Below are positions 8,657 to 15,799 of a DNA stretch of 64,000 nucleotides, piece by piece. The DNA lies in contig NZ_JAIBKA010000003.1 of NCBI RefSeq assembly GCF_022603395.1, positions 62,001 to 126,000 of the forward strand, read 5' to 3'. The translations under genes and the position numbers were made by a program. A model generated the notes under the pieces. It was given only the letters and a program-made list of their open reading frames with translations, ran no database searches and had not been told where the DNA came from. This DNA is from Desulfoferrobacter suflitae. Lineage in GTDB: Bacteria > Desulfobacterota > Syntrophobacteria > Syntrophobacterales > Syntrophobacteraceae. The stretch's first letter is position 1; each line of letters starts with the position of its first letter.

Positions 8657-9271
8657 TCAAGTGGCTGCCGGGAAAGCGGTTCTCAAAAGCTCCGGTTTGA
8701 CCTTGTACAGGAAGGAGACGGTGAATGCGGAAATGGCCGCCTCGATCGCGATGACCGGTAAGTGTGCCACGAGTGCGATTTTGGCGACGCCCAAAAAGTC
8801 TTCTCCACTGCTGATCAGGAGTACAGCCAGGACGGTGCCGGCAAGCATCACGCCAAGGCCCCCGCAGATGGCTCCGGCCAACACGGTACGAAACAAAGTC
8901 TTGCCTTTGATGAGTGCAAACAGCCAACCCGCCGTGAGTGCCGGCAATCCCATCATGAGAGAGTTTGCTCCCCAGGCGGTGATTCCTCCAAATTGAAACA
9001 GCAGGGACTGCAGCAGCAGGCCCAGTGCCACGGAAACAAATGCACTGCTTCCCAGGAGAATGCCGACCAGTCCCGGGATGAGCAGATGAACACTGGTCGG
9101 TCCCAAAGGAACGTGGATGAGTGAAGCCACAAAAAAGGATGAGGTCACCACCGCCACCTTGGGAAGATCGTCGCCCCGGGTTTTTCTAACGCTCCATGCC
9201 GTCAGCGCGAGGCTCACGGCATAGCTTCCAACTGCCATGGAGGTAGGCAGCACGCCGTCGGATATATGCAT
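8657..9271 (-). CDS. cbiM: nickel/cobalt ECF substrate-binding component, CbiM/NikM
   Basis: The 204-aa protein starts MHISDGVL, the hallmark N-terminus of CbiM/NikM, in which His2 and the free amino terminus coordinate Ni2+ or Co2+. Hydrophobic helices follow, including the conserved HVPLGPTSVHLLIPGL segment with further metal ligands. AGGGA lies a few bases before the ATG at 9271. It sits between a two-helix small protein and CbiQ. The neighbours NikK and NikL favour nickel, but motif reading alone cannot separate nickel from cobalt. Confidence 0.93.
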   Translation of the reverse strand: MHISDGVLPTSMAVGSYAVSLALTAWSVRKTRGDDLPKVAVVTSSFFVASLIHVPLGPTSVHLLIPGLVGILLGSSAFVSVALGLLLQSLLFQFGGITAWGANSLMMGLPALTAGWLFALIKGKTLFRTVLAGAICGGLGVMLAGTVLAVLLISSGEDFLGVAKIALVAHLPVIAIEAAISAFTVSFLYKVKPELLRTAFPAAT

Positions 9272-9288
9272 GCGGGTTTCCCTTCAGC

Positions 9289-9675
9289 TCAAGGACCTTT
9301 GCGCAGTTTCCGGCAATGCAGGTAAAAGGCGATCCCAACAAGGCCGAGGATGTAGCCGATTCCCGCGAATATCTCTTGCATGCCCGGGCGGGAAAGATGC
9401 TCCCGCAACGCGACGAGCTCCCTTTTGATCTGGGCCAGCTCGCGGGTCATGAGATGCTTTTGCTGCTGCAACTGGGCCATAATCTGATCGCACTGCTCGA
9501 ACCGGTTCGGCTTGTCGTTCTGCCCCGCAAGTTGCCCCGCTTCCCGGCCAGGCGGGCTGCTGCGCGACAATTGAAAATCCTGAGCGGAGGCCTTGAGAGC
9601 AAACAGGGCAGCCCCAAGGATCAACCCGGCAGCAAACCACAGTGAAAATCGGTTCAGCAGGCTGAATGCGCCCAT
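9289..9675 (-). CDS. small two-helix membrane protein of the nik locus (possible CbiN/NikN-like)
   Basis: The 128-aa product has an N-terminal hydrophobic segment (FSLWFAAGLILGAALFAL), an extracytoplasmic charged and coiled-coil-prone part (QLQQQKHLMTRELAQIKRE) and a C-terminal membrane helix (IGYILGLVGIAFYLH). Two helices around an outer loop is the topology of CbiN/NikN, the small partner of CbiM/NikM, but I see no clear sequence identity. The ATG at 9675 begins one base after the stop of the preceding gene and the stop lies 17 bases before cbiM. Position argues for a transport role; the exact assignment is open. Confidence 0.65.
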   Translation of the reverse strand: MGAFSLLNRFSLWFAAGLILGAALFALKASAQDFQLSRSSPPGREAGQLAGQNDKPNRFEQCDQIMAQLQQQKHLMTRELAQIKRELVALREHLSRPGMQEIFAGIGYILGLVGIAFYLHCRKLRKGP

Positions 9676-9676
9676 A

Positions 9677-10003
9677 CTACATCTCATCCTGCCTGATAGT
9701 GTATTCATTCCTGTGGCCCATGCCGGCGTTGATCACGATGGTGAGGTCTTCTCTTTTGGGAATGGGGAAGGAAAATTTTCCTTCCCTGTCGGTTTTTCCC
9801 TCGAGCAGCCTGGTTTTTGCCTGGTCGTAAACTTCTATGGTGCCGCCTGCGGCGGGTTTACCATCGGGAAAATAGCTCTCCGTGTGGATCGTGCCATCTT
9901 CGGCATAAGCGAACACATTCACTTTGTGGGCTTGTGCAGTGCCGGCCATGGCACAGACCACAAGGCCTATAAGCAACGCCGAAAAGGTTGATTTGTTGAC
10001 CAT
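9677..10003 (-). CDS. periplasmic NikL-like protein (carboxypeptidase-regulatory-like fold)
   Basis: This 108-aa exported protein has a clear signal peptide (LLIGLVVCAMAGTAQA|HKVNVFAY), so the mature protein would begin with His, a common metal ligand in this locus. The mature part is a single beta-sandwich (SYFPDGKPAAGGTIEVYD...LLEGKTDREGKFSFPIPKRED), typical of the small regulatory-like domain in NikL-type accessory proteins. AAAGGGG precedes the ATG. It sits between nikK and the small membrane protein. Probable role: capturing nickel or cobalt outside the membrane for CbiM. Confidence 0.75.
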   Translation of the reverse strand: MVNKSTFSALLIGLVVCAMAGTAQAHKVNVFAYAEDGTIHTESYFPDGKPAAGGTIEVYDQAKTRLLEGKTDREGKFSFPIPKREDLTIVINAGMGHRNEYTIRQDEM

Positions 10004-10025
10004 AAGTATAGCCCCTTTCTAAAGC

Positions 10026-10832
10026 CTACTGCATATCCGTTGTGTGTACCCAGTAGACGGCTCCTATCTCAACGCCTTTTTCCTCGCCATCATGCTGCAA
10101 CGTATAGGAGGCTTCATTGAGAGCGGAAAATCCCCACCAACCGGCTCTTGGCATGGCGTAGGTAAAAACTCCGTTGGAATCAGCCTTGACCACCTGGGTT
10201 ACAAACGGATCGGACGGCGCATGCACGAGCTTGGGATTGTCGGGGGATGCATTGAGATATTCGACTTCCACCTCGGCGTTTGCAACCGGCCTGCCGTTCA
10301 CCAGAACCTGTCCCTGAAACACGTTGCCCGTCCATAAACCGTACGGTCGGGTCAGGGGAACAATCTCCGTTTCCAGCCCGATGGGCTCATCCCAGCCCTC
10401 TTCCAGACCCAGTGCATTGACGCAGACCTTGGGATAGTGGACGATAAAAATATCTTCAGCAGGTTCCCAGTAAGGGGCGGGTTCGACAAAGAAAGTGTAA
10501 TCTCCCGGGCTCTTGATGGCGTAGTCGGCCTGCCAGAAGGTGCATTGCTCCTGCTGATCCGGCGCCTTCCCTTTCACAGGTTTCAATTCAGTCAATAAAT
10601 CGGTCCTCTTGCCTTTATGGAATACACTGAAATTTCTAGGTTTTTCCATATTCATATAGTGCTGTTCCATAGGGTGGATGAATTTGATGTCCAGGGTAAT
10701 GCCCTTGGGATCATCTTTGCCGACAATGTCATTCGACGGTATGATCGCTCCAAAATGGGCTCCGCAATTGCTGCCTAAACACCAGGAACCAAACACCACC
10801 AGCAAACAAACGAAAATGTGACGCAGCCTCAT
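10026..10832 (-). CDS. nikK: periplasmic nickel-uptake accessory protein NikK (DUF4198)
   Basis: The 268-aa product has a signal peptide ([20 protein letters not shown]) followed by [12 protein letters not shown], the start typical of DUF4198 proteins found with nickel ECF transporters. The C-terminal half contains a carboxypeptidase-regulatory-like sandwich ([26 protein letters not shown]...[20 protein letters not shown]). The ATG at 10832 follows GGAGGA by five bases; a start four codons upstream has no such site. It is the first gene of the uptake operon. Its 5' leader contains a promoter and an intrinsic terminator, which suggests attenuation. The metal is probably nickel, given the nikKL composition and nearby hyp genes. 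Confidence 0.85.
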   Translation of the reverse strand: MRLRHIFVCLLVVFGSWCLGSNCGAHFGAIIPSNDIVGKDDPKGITLDIKFIHPMEQHYMNMEKPRNFSVFHKGKRTDLLTELKPVKGKAPDQQEQCTFWQADYAIKSPGDYTFFVEPAPYWEPAEDIFIVHYPKVCVNALGLEEGWDEPIGLETEIVPLTRPYGLWTGNVFQGQVLVNGRPVANAEVEVEYLNASPDNPKLVHAPSDPFVTQVVKADSNGVFTYAMPRAGWWGFSALNEASYTLQHDGEEKGVEIGAVYWVHTTDMQ

Positions 10833-10867
10833 CGTTTCCTCCATCCGGCGCTACAGGTTGTATTCAC

Positions 10868-10897
10868 AAAAAAAAGGCCAGCACCACGGCTGGCCTT
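10868..10897 (-). terminator. intrinsic terminator inside the nikK 5' leader (attenuator)
   Basis: On the minus strand a perfect nine-base stem (AAGGCCAGC / GCTGGCCTT) with a six-base loop is followed by eight T residues. It lies 36 bases before the nikK start and downstream of a promoter, with no gene ending here on this strand. Its natural role is therefore conditional termination of the nik operon. Confidence 0.75.
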
Positions 10898-10947
10898 CTT
10901 GACCGCATTGACATGACCACACTCTTGCTCTGCGAACCTTTACCGAT

Positions 10948-10965
10948 GAAAAGCTTCAGCTTTTC
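10948..10965 (-). promoter_or_regulatory. perfect hairpin in the nikK leader RNA
   Basis: GAAAAGCT and AGCTTTTC form an eight-base perfect inverted repeat around a two-base centre, just after the predicted transcription start. Together with the terminator it marks a leader RNA of roughly 100 bases. I could not match it to the cobalamin, NiCo, fluoride, yybP or c-di-GMP riboswitch signatures I know. Confidence 0.45.
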
Positions 10966-10977
10966 GATTGCGCCGAG

Positions 10978-11007
10978 AATATCCTACAGAACTGAGCAGC
11001 TTGTCAA
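10978..11007 (-). promoter_or_regulatory. nikK: putative sigma-70 promoter of the nik operon
   Basis: The minus strand shows a perfect -35 box TTGACA (11007-11002), an 18-base spacer and a -10 box GATATT (10983-10978). Transcription would start near 10971 and run through the hairpin and terminator before nikK. A second reading, TAGGAT with a 15-base spacer, is poorer. Confidence 0.55.
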
Positions 11008-11035
11008 GCCACAAAAAACTGAGAATTTTTGAAGT

Positions 11036-11051
11036 TGGCCTGCAAGTTGCT
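11036..11051 (+). promoter_or_regulatory. putative sigma-54 promoter
   Basis: TGGCCTGCAAGTTGCT fits TGGCAC-N5-TTGCW with ten bases between GG and GC. It lies 84 bases before the TTG start at 11135. About one chance match of this quality is expected in all the intergenic DNA, so it needs a functional test. Confidence 0.4.
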
Positions 11052-11134
11052 TTCTCCAGGCGAAACCGGTTGTGAAGGAGGTTCGTTCCATCTGAGAAAG
11101 AATGCGATGTGCCGCAAGGCCAAGGAGGAGGAAA

Positions 11135-11479
11135 TTGGAAATAAACAAGGCTTCATTGGGCAAAAGGTTGGGGTGGTTTGGTCTGGTATTGGCCTCCGTA
11201 TGTCTGCTCGCTCCGTCGCAGGTGCGGGCCGGAGGTGTGGATGTGCTGATTGGGTTGAATTTCGGTTTTCCTGGTTATTATGTGGCTCCGCCACCGCCTG
11301 TGGTCGTGCAGCAACCGCCGGTGGTGGTGGAAGCTCCACCGGTCTACATCCGCAATGATCCTGTGGTCGTCTACCGTTCACCTGTGGTCGTGGCGCCGCC
11401 ACCAAGGGCCTATTATTATGGACATAAGCCTCCCGGCCACGCAAAAAAGCACCACAAGCACCACAAGCACCGATGGTAG
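11135..11479 (+). CDS. small exported Pro/Val-rich protein with His/Lys-rich tail
   Basis: I place the start at the TTG of 11135 because a very strong AAGGAGGAGG ends four bases before it and the product then begins directly with a signal peptide (LGWFGLVLASVCLLAPSQVRA). The more distant ATG at 11102 would put charged residues in front. The mature part of this 114-aa protein has repeated PPPVVVQQPPVVVEAPPVYI-type segments and ends GHAKKHHKHHKHRW, a likely metal-binding tail. Similar short proline-rich exported proteins with YYYG motifs occur in many proteobacteria without known function. It faces the nickel operon divergently, which makes metal binding attractive but unproven. Confidence 0.7.
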   Translation: MEINKASLGKRLGWFGLVLASVCLLAPSQVRAGGVDVLIGLNFGFPGYYVAPPPPVVVQQPPVVVEAPPVYIRNDPVVVYRSPVVVAPPPRAYYYGHKPPGHAKKHHKHHKHRW

Positions 11480-11706
11480 CACTGCCACGTCTAAGATTCC
11501 AGGGAAGTCCATTTTTGCTGGAGTCCGGCCTTCGCCTGAGTGACCAAACGGCATTCAGGCAAAATCGCGGAGATACTTTTGATGGCTTCAATGCAAACCT
11601 CTGCCGGGTAGGGCAGAAGGAACTAACAGTGTAGGTTTTTTACTACAAATGTGTAGTCAATTGCATACAGTCGGTAGGCCAGAGCCTTTGGTTGATGGAG
11701 AGAAAG

Positions 11707-12084
11707 ATGCTGAGAACAACACTATCGCTGGTTTTATTGGTTCTATTCTCATTTGTTTTGTTAACGGCGTGTGCCGGAGGACCGCTCACCACACGCGAAC
11801 GTTTGACTCTCGGCGGGGGTGCGCTGGGAGCTGCGACGGGGGCTCTCGTGGGGGCTGCATCGGGAGGCAGTGCCGCCGTCGGTGCGGCAATTGGAGGACC
11901 TGTGGGACTTATTGGCGGCTTCCTCATCGGGGACAGTGTGCAGGGCGGTTCCTACTCGAGGCAGACTTGCCCGCCCGGAACCAGCTATCAGGTACAGGGC
12001 TATAAACGCAAGGCACCTGCAACAAAGCACTCCAGCGCCGCCGCTGGGCCGACGAATAGCGCGACCGGCGGGCAGGTCTATTAA
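11707..12084 (+). CDS. glycine-zipper lipoprotein
   Basis: This 125-aa product is a lipoprotein: a hydrophobic leader (LSLVLLVLFSFVLLTAC) with lipobox LTAC, then a glycine-zipper stretch (GGGALGAATGALVGAASGG) of the kind found in outer-membrane lipoproteins of the YMGG/SlyB type. The C-terminus is short and basic. GGAGAG lies five bases before the ATG at 11707; in-frame starts at 11692 and 11695 lie upstream of it. The zipper probably inserts into or associates with membrane. It may be transcribed with the PDZ-CAP gene that follows after about 100 bases. Confidence 0.8.
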   Translation: MLRTTLSLVLLVLFSFVLLTACAGGPLTTRERLTLGGGALGAATGALVGAASGGSAAVGAAIGGPVGLIGGFLIGDSVQGGSYSRQTCPPGTSYQVQGYKRKAPATKHSSAAAGPTNSATGGQVY

Positions 12085-12190
12085 AAGCGGGGGGATTTGC
12101 TTGAGCACAACCGATGATCTGAAGGTTCCACTGATTCAAAGGCTCAAGGTTTGCCTGACGGATCGAATCCAGCAAAGCCGGAGCCTTGTG

Positions 12191-13117
12191 ATGAGGCACT
12201 CTCGCTTGTGGTCGGCGTTGGCGGCTCTGCTTGCAGTTACAGGATGGGTATTGGCCGCTCTGCTGTGGCTTGCAGATCCGGTTGTAGAAAAAGTCGCGCC
12301 GGCACTGGCGGAAGCAACAGCGCCCGCTCCCCCCCGTACCGTTCCCATTGGCCGCCCTTACCTGGGGATACGGGGGGAAGCATTCTCACAGGGTAATTTG
12401 AAGGGTCTAAAAATACTGGAAGTTTTCCCGGGCTCGCCGGCCGCCGTTTCGGGGCTTCGTTCGCAAAACGATCCACTGCGCACTACCGGCGACCTGATCG
12501 TCCGGGTAAATGACCGTGCCATACAGTCGGAAGAGGATTTTAGATTGTTGATGCAAGAGAGTGCCCCGGGTGATCTCCTCAATGTTTTGGTCACTTTCAG
12601 CGGCGCCGGCTCGTATGAAATTGTTCCGGTGACTTTGGGGGCCGCTCCCGACTCAGCGCCCGTTGACCGTGTCGCGACCAGACAAGCCGGTGAAGATCCT
12701 CAGAAGCCGGAGCCGGCAGCGCAAATCGAGGCGGCGATTCTCGCCCAGGTGAACAGATTGCGTACCCAGCACGGACTTGCTGCACTGAACACCAACCCGT
12801 TGCTGCAGCAGGCGGCTCGAAGTCACAGTGAAGAGATGGCCCGGGAGAGGTTTTTTGCCCATATCGATCCCAAGGGAAGAGATGTGGTGGATCGGATACG
12901 ACTCCAGGGCGTGGAGAATTTCAAAAGCGCCGGTGAAAACATCTTTGTCGGCCGGAACCTCACGAACCTCATAGACTCGGTCGTCCGGGGATGGATGGAG
13001 AGCCCGGGTCACAAAAGAAACCTGCTCTTTTCGGGATATCGAGAGGTGGGGACAGGAGTCGCCGTTGCCGACAAGCACAGTATCTATGTAACCCAGGTCT
13101 ACCTGGATCCCTTGTGA
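12191..13117 (+). CDS. membrane-anchored PDZ and CAP (SCP/PR-1) domain protein
   Basis: The 308-aa protein has an N-terminal membrane anchor (LWSALAALLAVTGWVLAALLWL). A PDZ domain follows at about 55-155 (YLGIRGEAF...ILEVFPGSPAAVSGLR...DLIVRVNDRAIQS). The C-terminal CAP domain at about 185-308 carries NRLRTQHGLAALNTNPLL, HSEEMARERFFAHIDPKGR, AGENI and WMESPGHKRNLL. The CAP cavity His and Glu residues are present. PDZ-CAP proteins of this type are extracytoplasmic and of uncertain function. I take the ATG at 12191 (GGAG upstream). An in-frame TTG at 12101 behind GGGGGG would add 30 residues and cannot be excluded. Confidence 0.85.
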   Translation: MRHSRLWSALAALLAVTGWVLAALLWLADPVVEKVAPALAEATAPAPPRTVPIGRPYLGIRGEAFSQGNLKGLKILEVFPGSPAAVSGLRSQNDPLRTTGDLIVRVNDRAIQSEEDFRLLMQESAPGDLLNVLVTFSGAGSYEIVPVTLGAAPDSAPVDRVATRQAGEDPQKPEPAAQIEAAILAQVNRLRTQHGLAALNTNPLLQQAARSHSEEMARERFFAHIDPKGRDVVDRIRLQGVENFKSAGENIFVGRNLTNLIDSVVRGWMESPGHKRNLLFSGYREVGTGVAVADKHSIYVTQVYLDPL

Positions 13118-13138
13118 CGCCTATGACTGTAGGCCTTG

Positions 13139-13172
13139 TTGATGGGTTTCGCTTCGCTCTACCCATCCTACG
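13139..13172. repeat. dispersed GATGGGTTTCGCT...ACCCATCCTACG repeat
   Basis: GATGGGTTTCGCTTCGC followed by ACCCATCCTACG forms an imperfect palindrome between two convergent genes. Related copies occur at 58139-58172, inverted and diverged at about 42293-42330, and more diverged at about 34370-34428. All are intergenic, as expected of REP-like elements. Confidence 0.6.
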
Positions 13173-13177
13173 TCTGA

Positions 13178-13322
13178 GAGCTTGTTCGAGAACGGCTCCA
13201 CAGTGCTTTCCGATCATTCCGCTGCCGCTCGGAATCGAGAATACGGCATGCTTGCAGGCTTCCCGCCGCCTTCGTGGTATTCTCTCGGAATGACTTGGCT
13301 GGCAGCCTTCTCGAGCAAGCTC
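13178..13322. repeat. 145-bp nested inverted repeat between convergent genes
   Basis: The outer arms GAGCTTGTTCGAGAA (13178-13192) and TTCTCGAGCAAGCTC (13308-13322) match at 14 of 15 positions. Inside, CGAGAATAC pairs with GTATTCTC, and ATTCCG with CGGAAT. The element could fold into one long cruciform or RNA hairpin. It could end both convergent transcripts or be a small non-autonomous mobile element. Confidence 0.65.
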
Positions 13323-13344
13323 GTCGCCCGGTGGAGTACGCCGA

Positions 13345-14124
13345 TCAGGGGCATGACTGTTCCAGCAGTTTTCTCACGCAGCCGAGACATTGCTCAATCT
13401 CATCGACGCGCAGCTCGAGTGTTATGGTGCCGCAGTATGCGGCATTTCTGACAGCCGCAAAAATCGACGGGAAATCGATGATCCCATGGCCGACAGGCAA
13501 GTGCAGGTCAGCGTCCGGCGAATTGCCGCCGCGATTGTCATGCAGGTGCATGTGCCGAATGCGTTGGGGATAGTTCTGCAAAAAGGCAAAGCTGGTATTT
13601 TCATGGGTCAAAAGTTGCGCATGGCCCAAATCGAGGGTCATCCTGAGCTCGGGCAGAGCAGTAAACACCGCAGCCAGATGTTCTGCGGTTTCACTCAGGT
13701 TTTCCAGGCAGATGGTGACTTTGGAGCTGCCGGCGACATCGAGCAACCTGGCAAGAAAATCAATCTTGTATTGAATGACTTCGGGACTCAGGAAACGCGG
13801 ATCCATCCACAGATGCATCGTCAGCAGCTTCATTCTCAGTTGCGGCATGAGTCCAAGCACTCCACAGAGCTTGGGAAAATAGACCTTCTCCAGGGTGTCC
13901 GTATCGCTGGGATCGCCTTCCCGAGGTCCATGGCACAGGAAAAATAAGCCGGTCTCCTCCATGACCGTGCGATAGCGGTCCAGATGGCCGGCAAACTGTT
14001 CCGCATCTTCGATGGAAATTTCGGCGAACTGGAGCCCCAGCCGCTGCAGCAAAAGGACCTCCTGCGGCGTGCGGGCTGTTCCACCCAGTACGATGGTACC
14101 GTGTTCTTTGGCCACAAAATGCAA
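13345..14124 (-). CDS. sugar-phosphate isomerase/epimerase-like TIM-barrel protein
   Basis: The 259-aa protein reads as a xylose-isomerase-like TIM barrel (AP endonuclease 2 superfamily). It has beta strands with metal-binding candidates: HGPREG, LLTMHLW, ICLENL (Glu), MTLDLGHAQLL (Asp, His), RHMHLHDNRGG (His, Asp) and TITLELR (Glu). The order His-Glu-Asp-His-His-Asp-Glu fits the divalent-metal site of the superfamily. The only in-frame start in the right place is TTG at 14124; the residues upstream (VDVG) also look protein-like, so the true N-terminus may differ slightly. The substrate cannot be predicted. It stands alone, convergent with the PDZ-CAP gene. Confidence 0.82.
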   Translation of the reverse strand: MHFVAKEHGTIVLGGTARTPQEVLLLQRLGLQFAEISIEDAEQFAGHLDRYRTVMEETGLFFLCHGPREGDPSDTDTLEKVYFPKLCGVLGLMPQLRMKLLTMHLWMDPRFLSPEVIQYKIDFLARLLDVAGSSKVTICLENLSETAEHLAAVFTALPELRMTLDLGHAQLLTHENTSFAFLQNYPQRIRHMHLHDNRGGNSPDADLHLPVGHGIIDFPSIFAAVRNAAYCGTITLELRVDEIEQCLGCVRKLLEQSCP

Positions 14125-14286
14125 TCCTACGTCAACCCCATTTCCTCACACCGTCATTCGCCATCCCCTGCCGCGTTCTCGGCCGTTCACTTTGATGTAA
14201 CATGAGAATATCCAATACCGAAGAGTAAAGCCACAAGCTTTTGCTCATAGGCTTCGACCGCAGTCATGATCCATTGCGGTGCTGGT

Positions 14287-14302
14287 CGGTACGGCATTTG
14301 CT
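14287..14302 (+). promoter_or_regulatory. weak sigma-54-like promoter
   Basis: CGGTACGGCATTTGCT keeps GG-N10-GC and a perfect TTGCT -12 element, but its -24 element departs from TGGCAC in two positions. It lies 117 bases before the peptidase gene at 14418. This is low-grade evidence. Confidence 0.25.
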
Positions 14303-14417
14303 TACCTTTACGCGCCGATTCGCATCGCTTATAGTGATCCCCGTCTTTCTCAAAAGCAGTCATATCGTAGTCAGTTCGGTCAGTAGTATTTTCCAATGGT
14401 CATAACGGAAGGAGAAA

Positions 14418-14966
14418 ATGACTCGCAGAGACGCTCTTAAGGTTATTGTTGTCAGCTCCCTCGCCCCTTCGCTTATTCCCTGCCTGATTGAGGACGTACC
14501 CGCAACCGCCTTGAAATCACTCTGCTCCGGCAGGCTTGCTTTTGTCAACCTGCACACCCAGGAACGGTTGCAGGTCAAATATCTGAACAAAAGAGGCCGG
14601 TTTGATCGCAAAGCACTTGCAAAATTGAATCATCTGTTTCGTTGTTACTACGATGAAAAGGCTTACCGTATCGATCCTCATCTGTATCTTCTGCTCGATG
14701 CGGTGCGCACTAAACTGCACGCCGGGGAGCGTACCTATCAGCTCCTGTCCGGATATCGTTCACCCCAGTACAATCAATATTTGAGAAAAAATGGGCACGG
14801 TGTGGCCAGGAACAGCTACCATCTCAAAGGCATGGCGGCTGATGTCTGCCTGGAAGGCGTTTCCCTTTCGGATCTCGGCAGGACGGCGGCTGCTTTCAAG
14901 GTTGGAGGGGTAGGCAGGTATAATGACTTCATTCACATGGATGTTGGCCCGGTACGCCGCTGGTGA
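14418..14966 (+). CDS. exported M15-type peptidase-like protein (DUF882/YcbK family)
   Basis: This 182-aa protein starts MTRRDALKVIVVSSLAPSLI, a twin-arginine-like leader. The catalytic-fold motifs of the M15/DUF882 family follow: LLSGYRSPQYNQYLR, then NSYHLKGMAADV (His and Asp ligands) and FIHMDVGPVRRW (His). Members are periplasmic and probably act on murein peptides. The length is typical. AAGGAG sits a few bases upstream of the ATG. A gap of 68 bases separates it from the membrane-protease-like gene, so they may share a transcript. Confidence 0.88.
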   Translation: MTRRDALKVIVVSSLAPSLIPCLIEDVPATALKSLCSGRLAFVNLHTQERLQVKYLNKRGRFDRKALAKLNHLFRCYYDEKAYRIDPHLYLLLDAVRTKLHAGERTYQLLSGYRSPQYNQYLRKNGHGVARNSYHLKGMAADVCLEGVSLSDLGRTAAAFKVGGVGRYNDFIHMDVGPVRRW

Positions 14967-15034
14967 GGGGGAATCCGGAACAATACGAATTTTGACCCCG
15001 GCTTTGCCGCGTCAGGTTCCTGGGGAGCGCTGCA

Positions 15035-15799
15035 ATGGAATGCCCCAAATGCCATCACCTGCAGGACAATGCGTATATCGAGTGCGTTCGATGCGGGTTG
15101 ATCTTCGCAAAGTATCGACCGCCGAGTGTTGACGGTGAAGAATCGGACCCGCCGGGAACCGACCGGGAGGGTCCGAGTCAGGGTGAAGGCGGCCTTTTGA
15201 GTCGACTGCTGTTTTTTGTGGAAGCCCGTACCGATCCCTTTTTCTTTGCCGGCCGGCTGCTGCTGTTCGCAGGCATTGTCATATGGAGCTGGAAGTTTTT
15301 TCGTGCCCCGTTGGAAAGCAACTACGCCGGGACCACCTTCATGCATCTCATCAATCTGCCGTTTCACGAGGCAGGTCATATTTTTTTCCGTCCTCTTGGA
15401 GCACTCATCACCTCGCTGGGTGGAACCCTGGGGCAACTGCTGATGCCCTTCCTATGCTTGTCAGTGTTCCTCATCAAGTATCGGAATACGTTCGGCGCAG
15501 CGGTTGCCCTATGGTGGCTTGGCGAAAATTTCCTCGACATGGCACCCTACATCAACGATGCTAGAGACCTGACACTCCCCCTGCTGGGCGGAAACACCGG
15601 ACGCAACGCTCCCTATGGATTTCACGATTGGCAATTCATTCTCAATGAAACCGGTTTGATTCGCCATGATCAATTCATTGCAGGAATTTCTCACCGGCTT
15701 GGCATCGTCCTCATGTTGACCGCTATCGGGTGGGGTGGCTATATACTCTGCAAGCAGTATAGGAATCTTCCAACCAGGCGGGGGACAGACGATGGTTGA
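15035..15799 (+). CDS. zinc-ribbon membrane protein with HEAGH metalloprotease motif
   Basis: The 254-aa protein begins with a CPKC...CVRC zinc ribbon (residues 3-20) ending in the FAKYR motif common after such ribbons. An acidic linker and several membrane helices follow. LPFHEAGHIFF carries HExxH in a hydrophobic setting, as in site-2 (M50) proteases. A possible third ligand lies in WLGENFLDMAPYINDA (Asp). The arrangement suggests an intramembrane or membrane-bound protease, but related proteins are uncharacterised and activity is not certain. Its end overlaps the GTPase gene by eight bases, so the two are translationally coupled. Confidence 0.8.
   Translation: MECPKCHHLQDNAYIECVRCGLIFAKYRPPSVDGEESDPPGTDREGPSQGEGGLLSRLLFFVEARTDPFFFAGRLLLFAGIVIWSWKFFRAPLESNYAGTTFMHLINLPFHEAGHIFFRPLGALITSLGGTLGQLLMPFLCLSVFLIKYRNTFGAAVALWWLGENFLDMAPYINDARDLTLPLLGGNTGRNAPYGFHDWQFILNETGLIRHDQFIAGISHRLGIVLMLTAIGWGGYILCKQYRNLPTRRGTDDG

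Noticed and set aside
10868-11007. Known riboswitch families for the nikK leader (cobalamin, NiCo, fluoride, yybP, c-di-GMP)
   Set aside because: The conserved cores I know for these were not found; only generic promoter, hairpin and terminator parts are supported.
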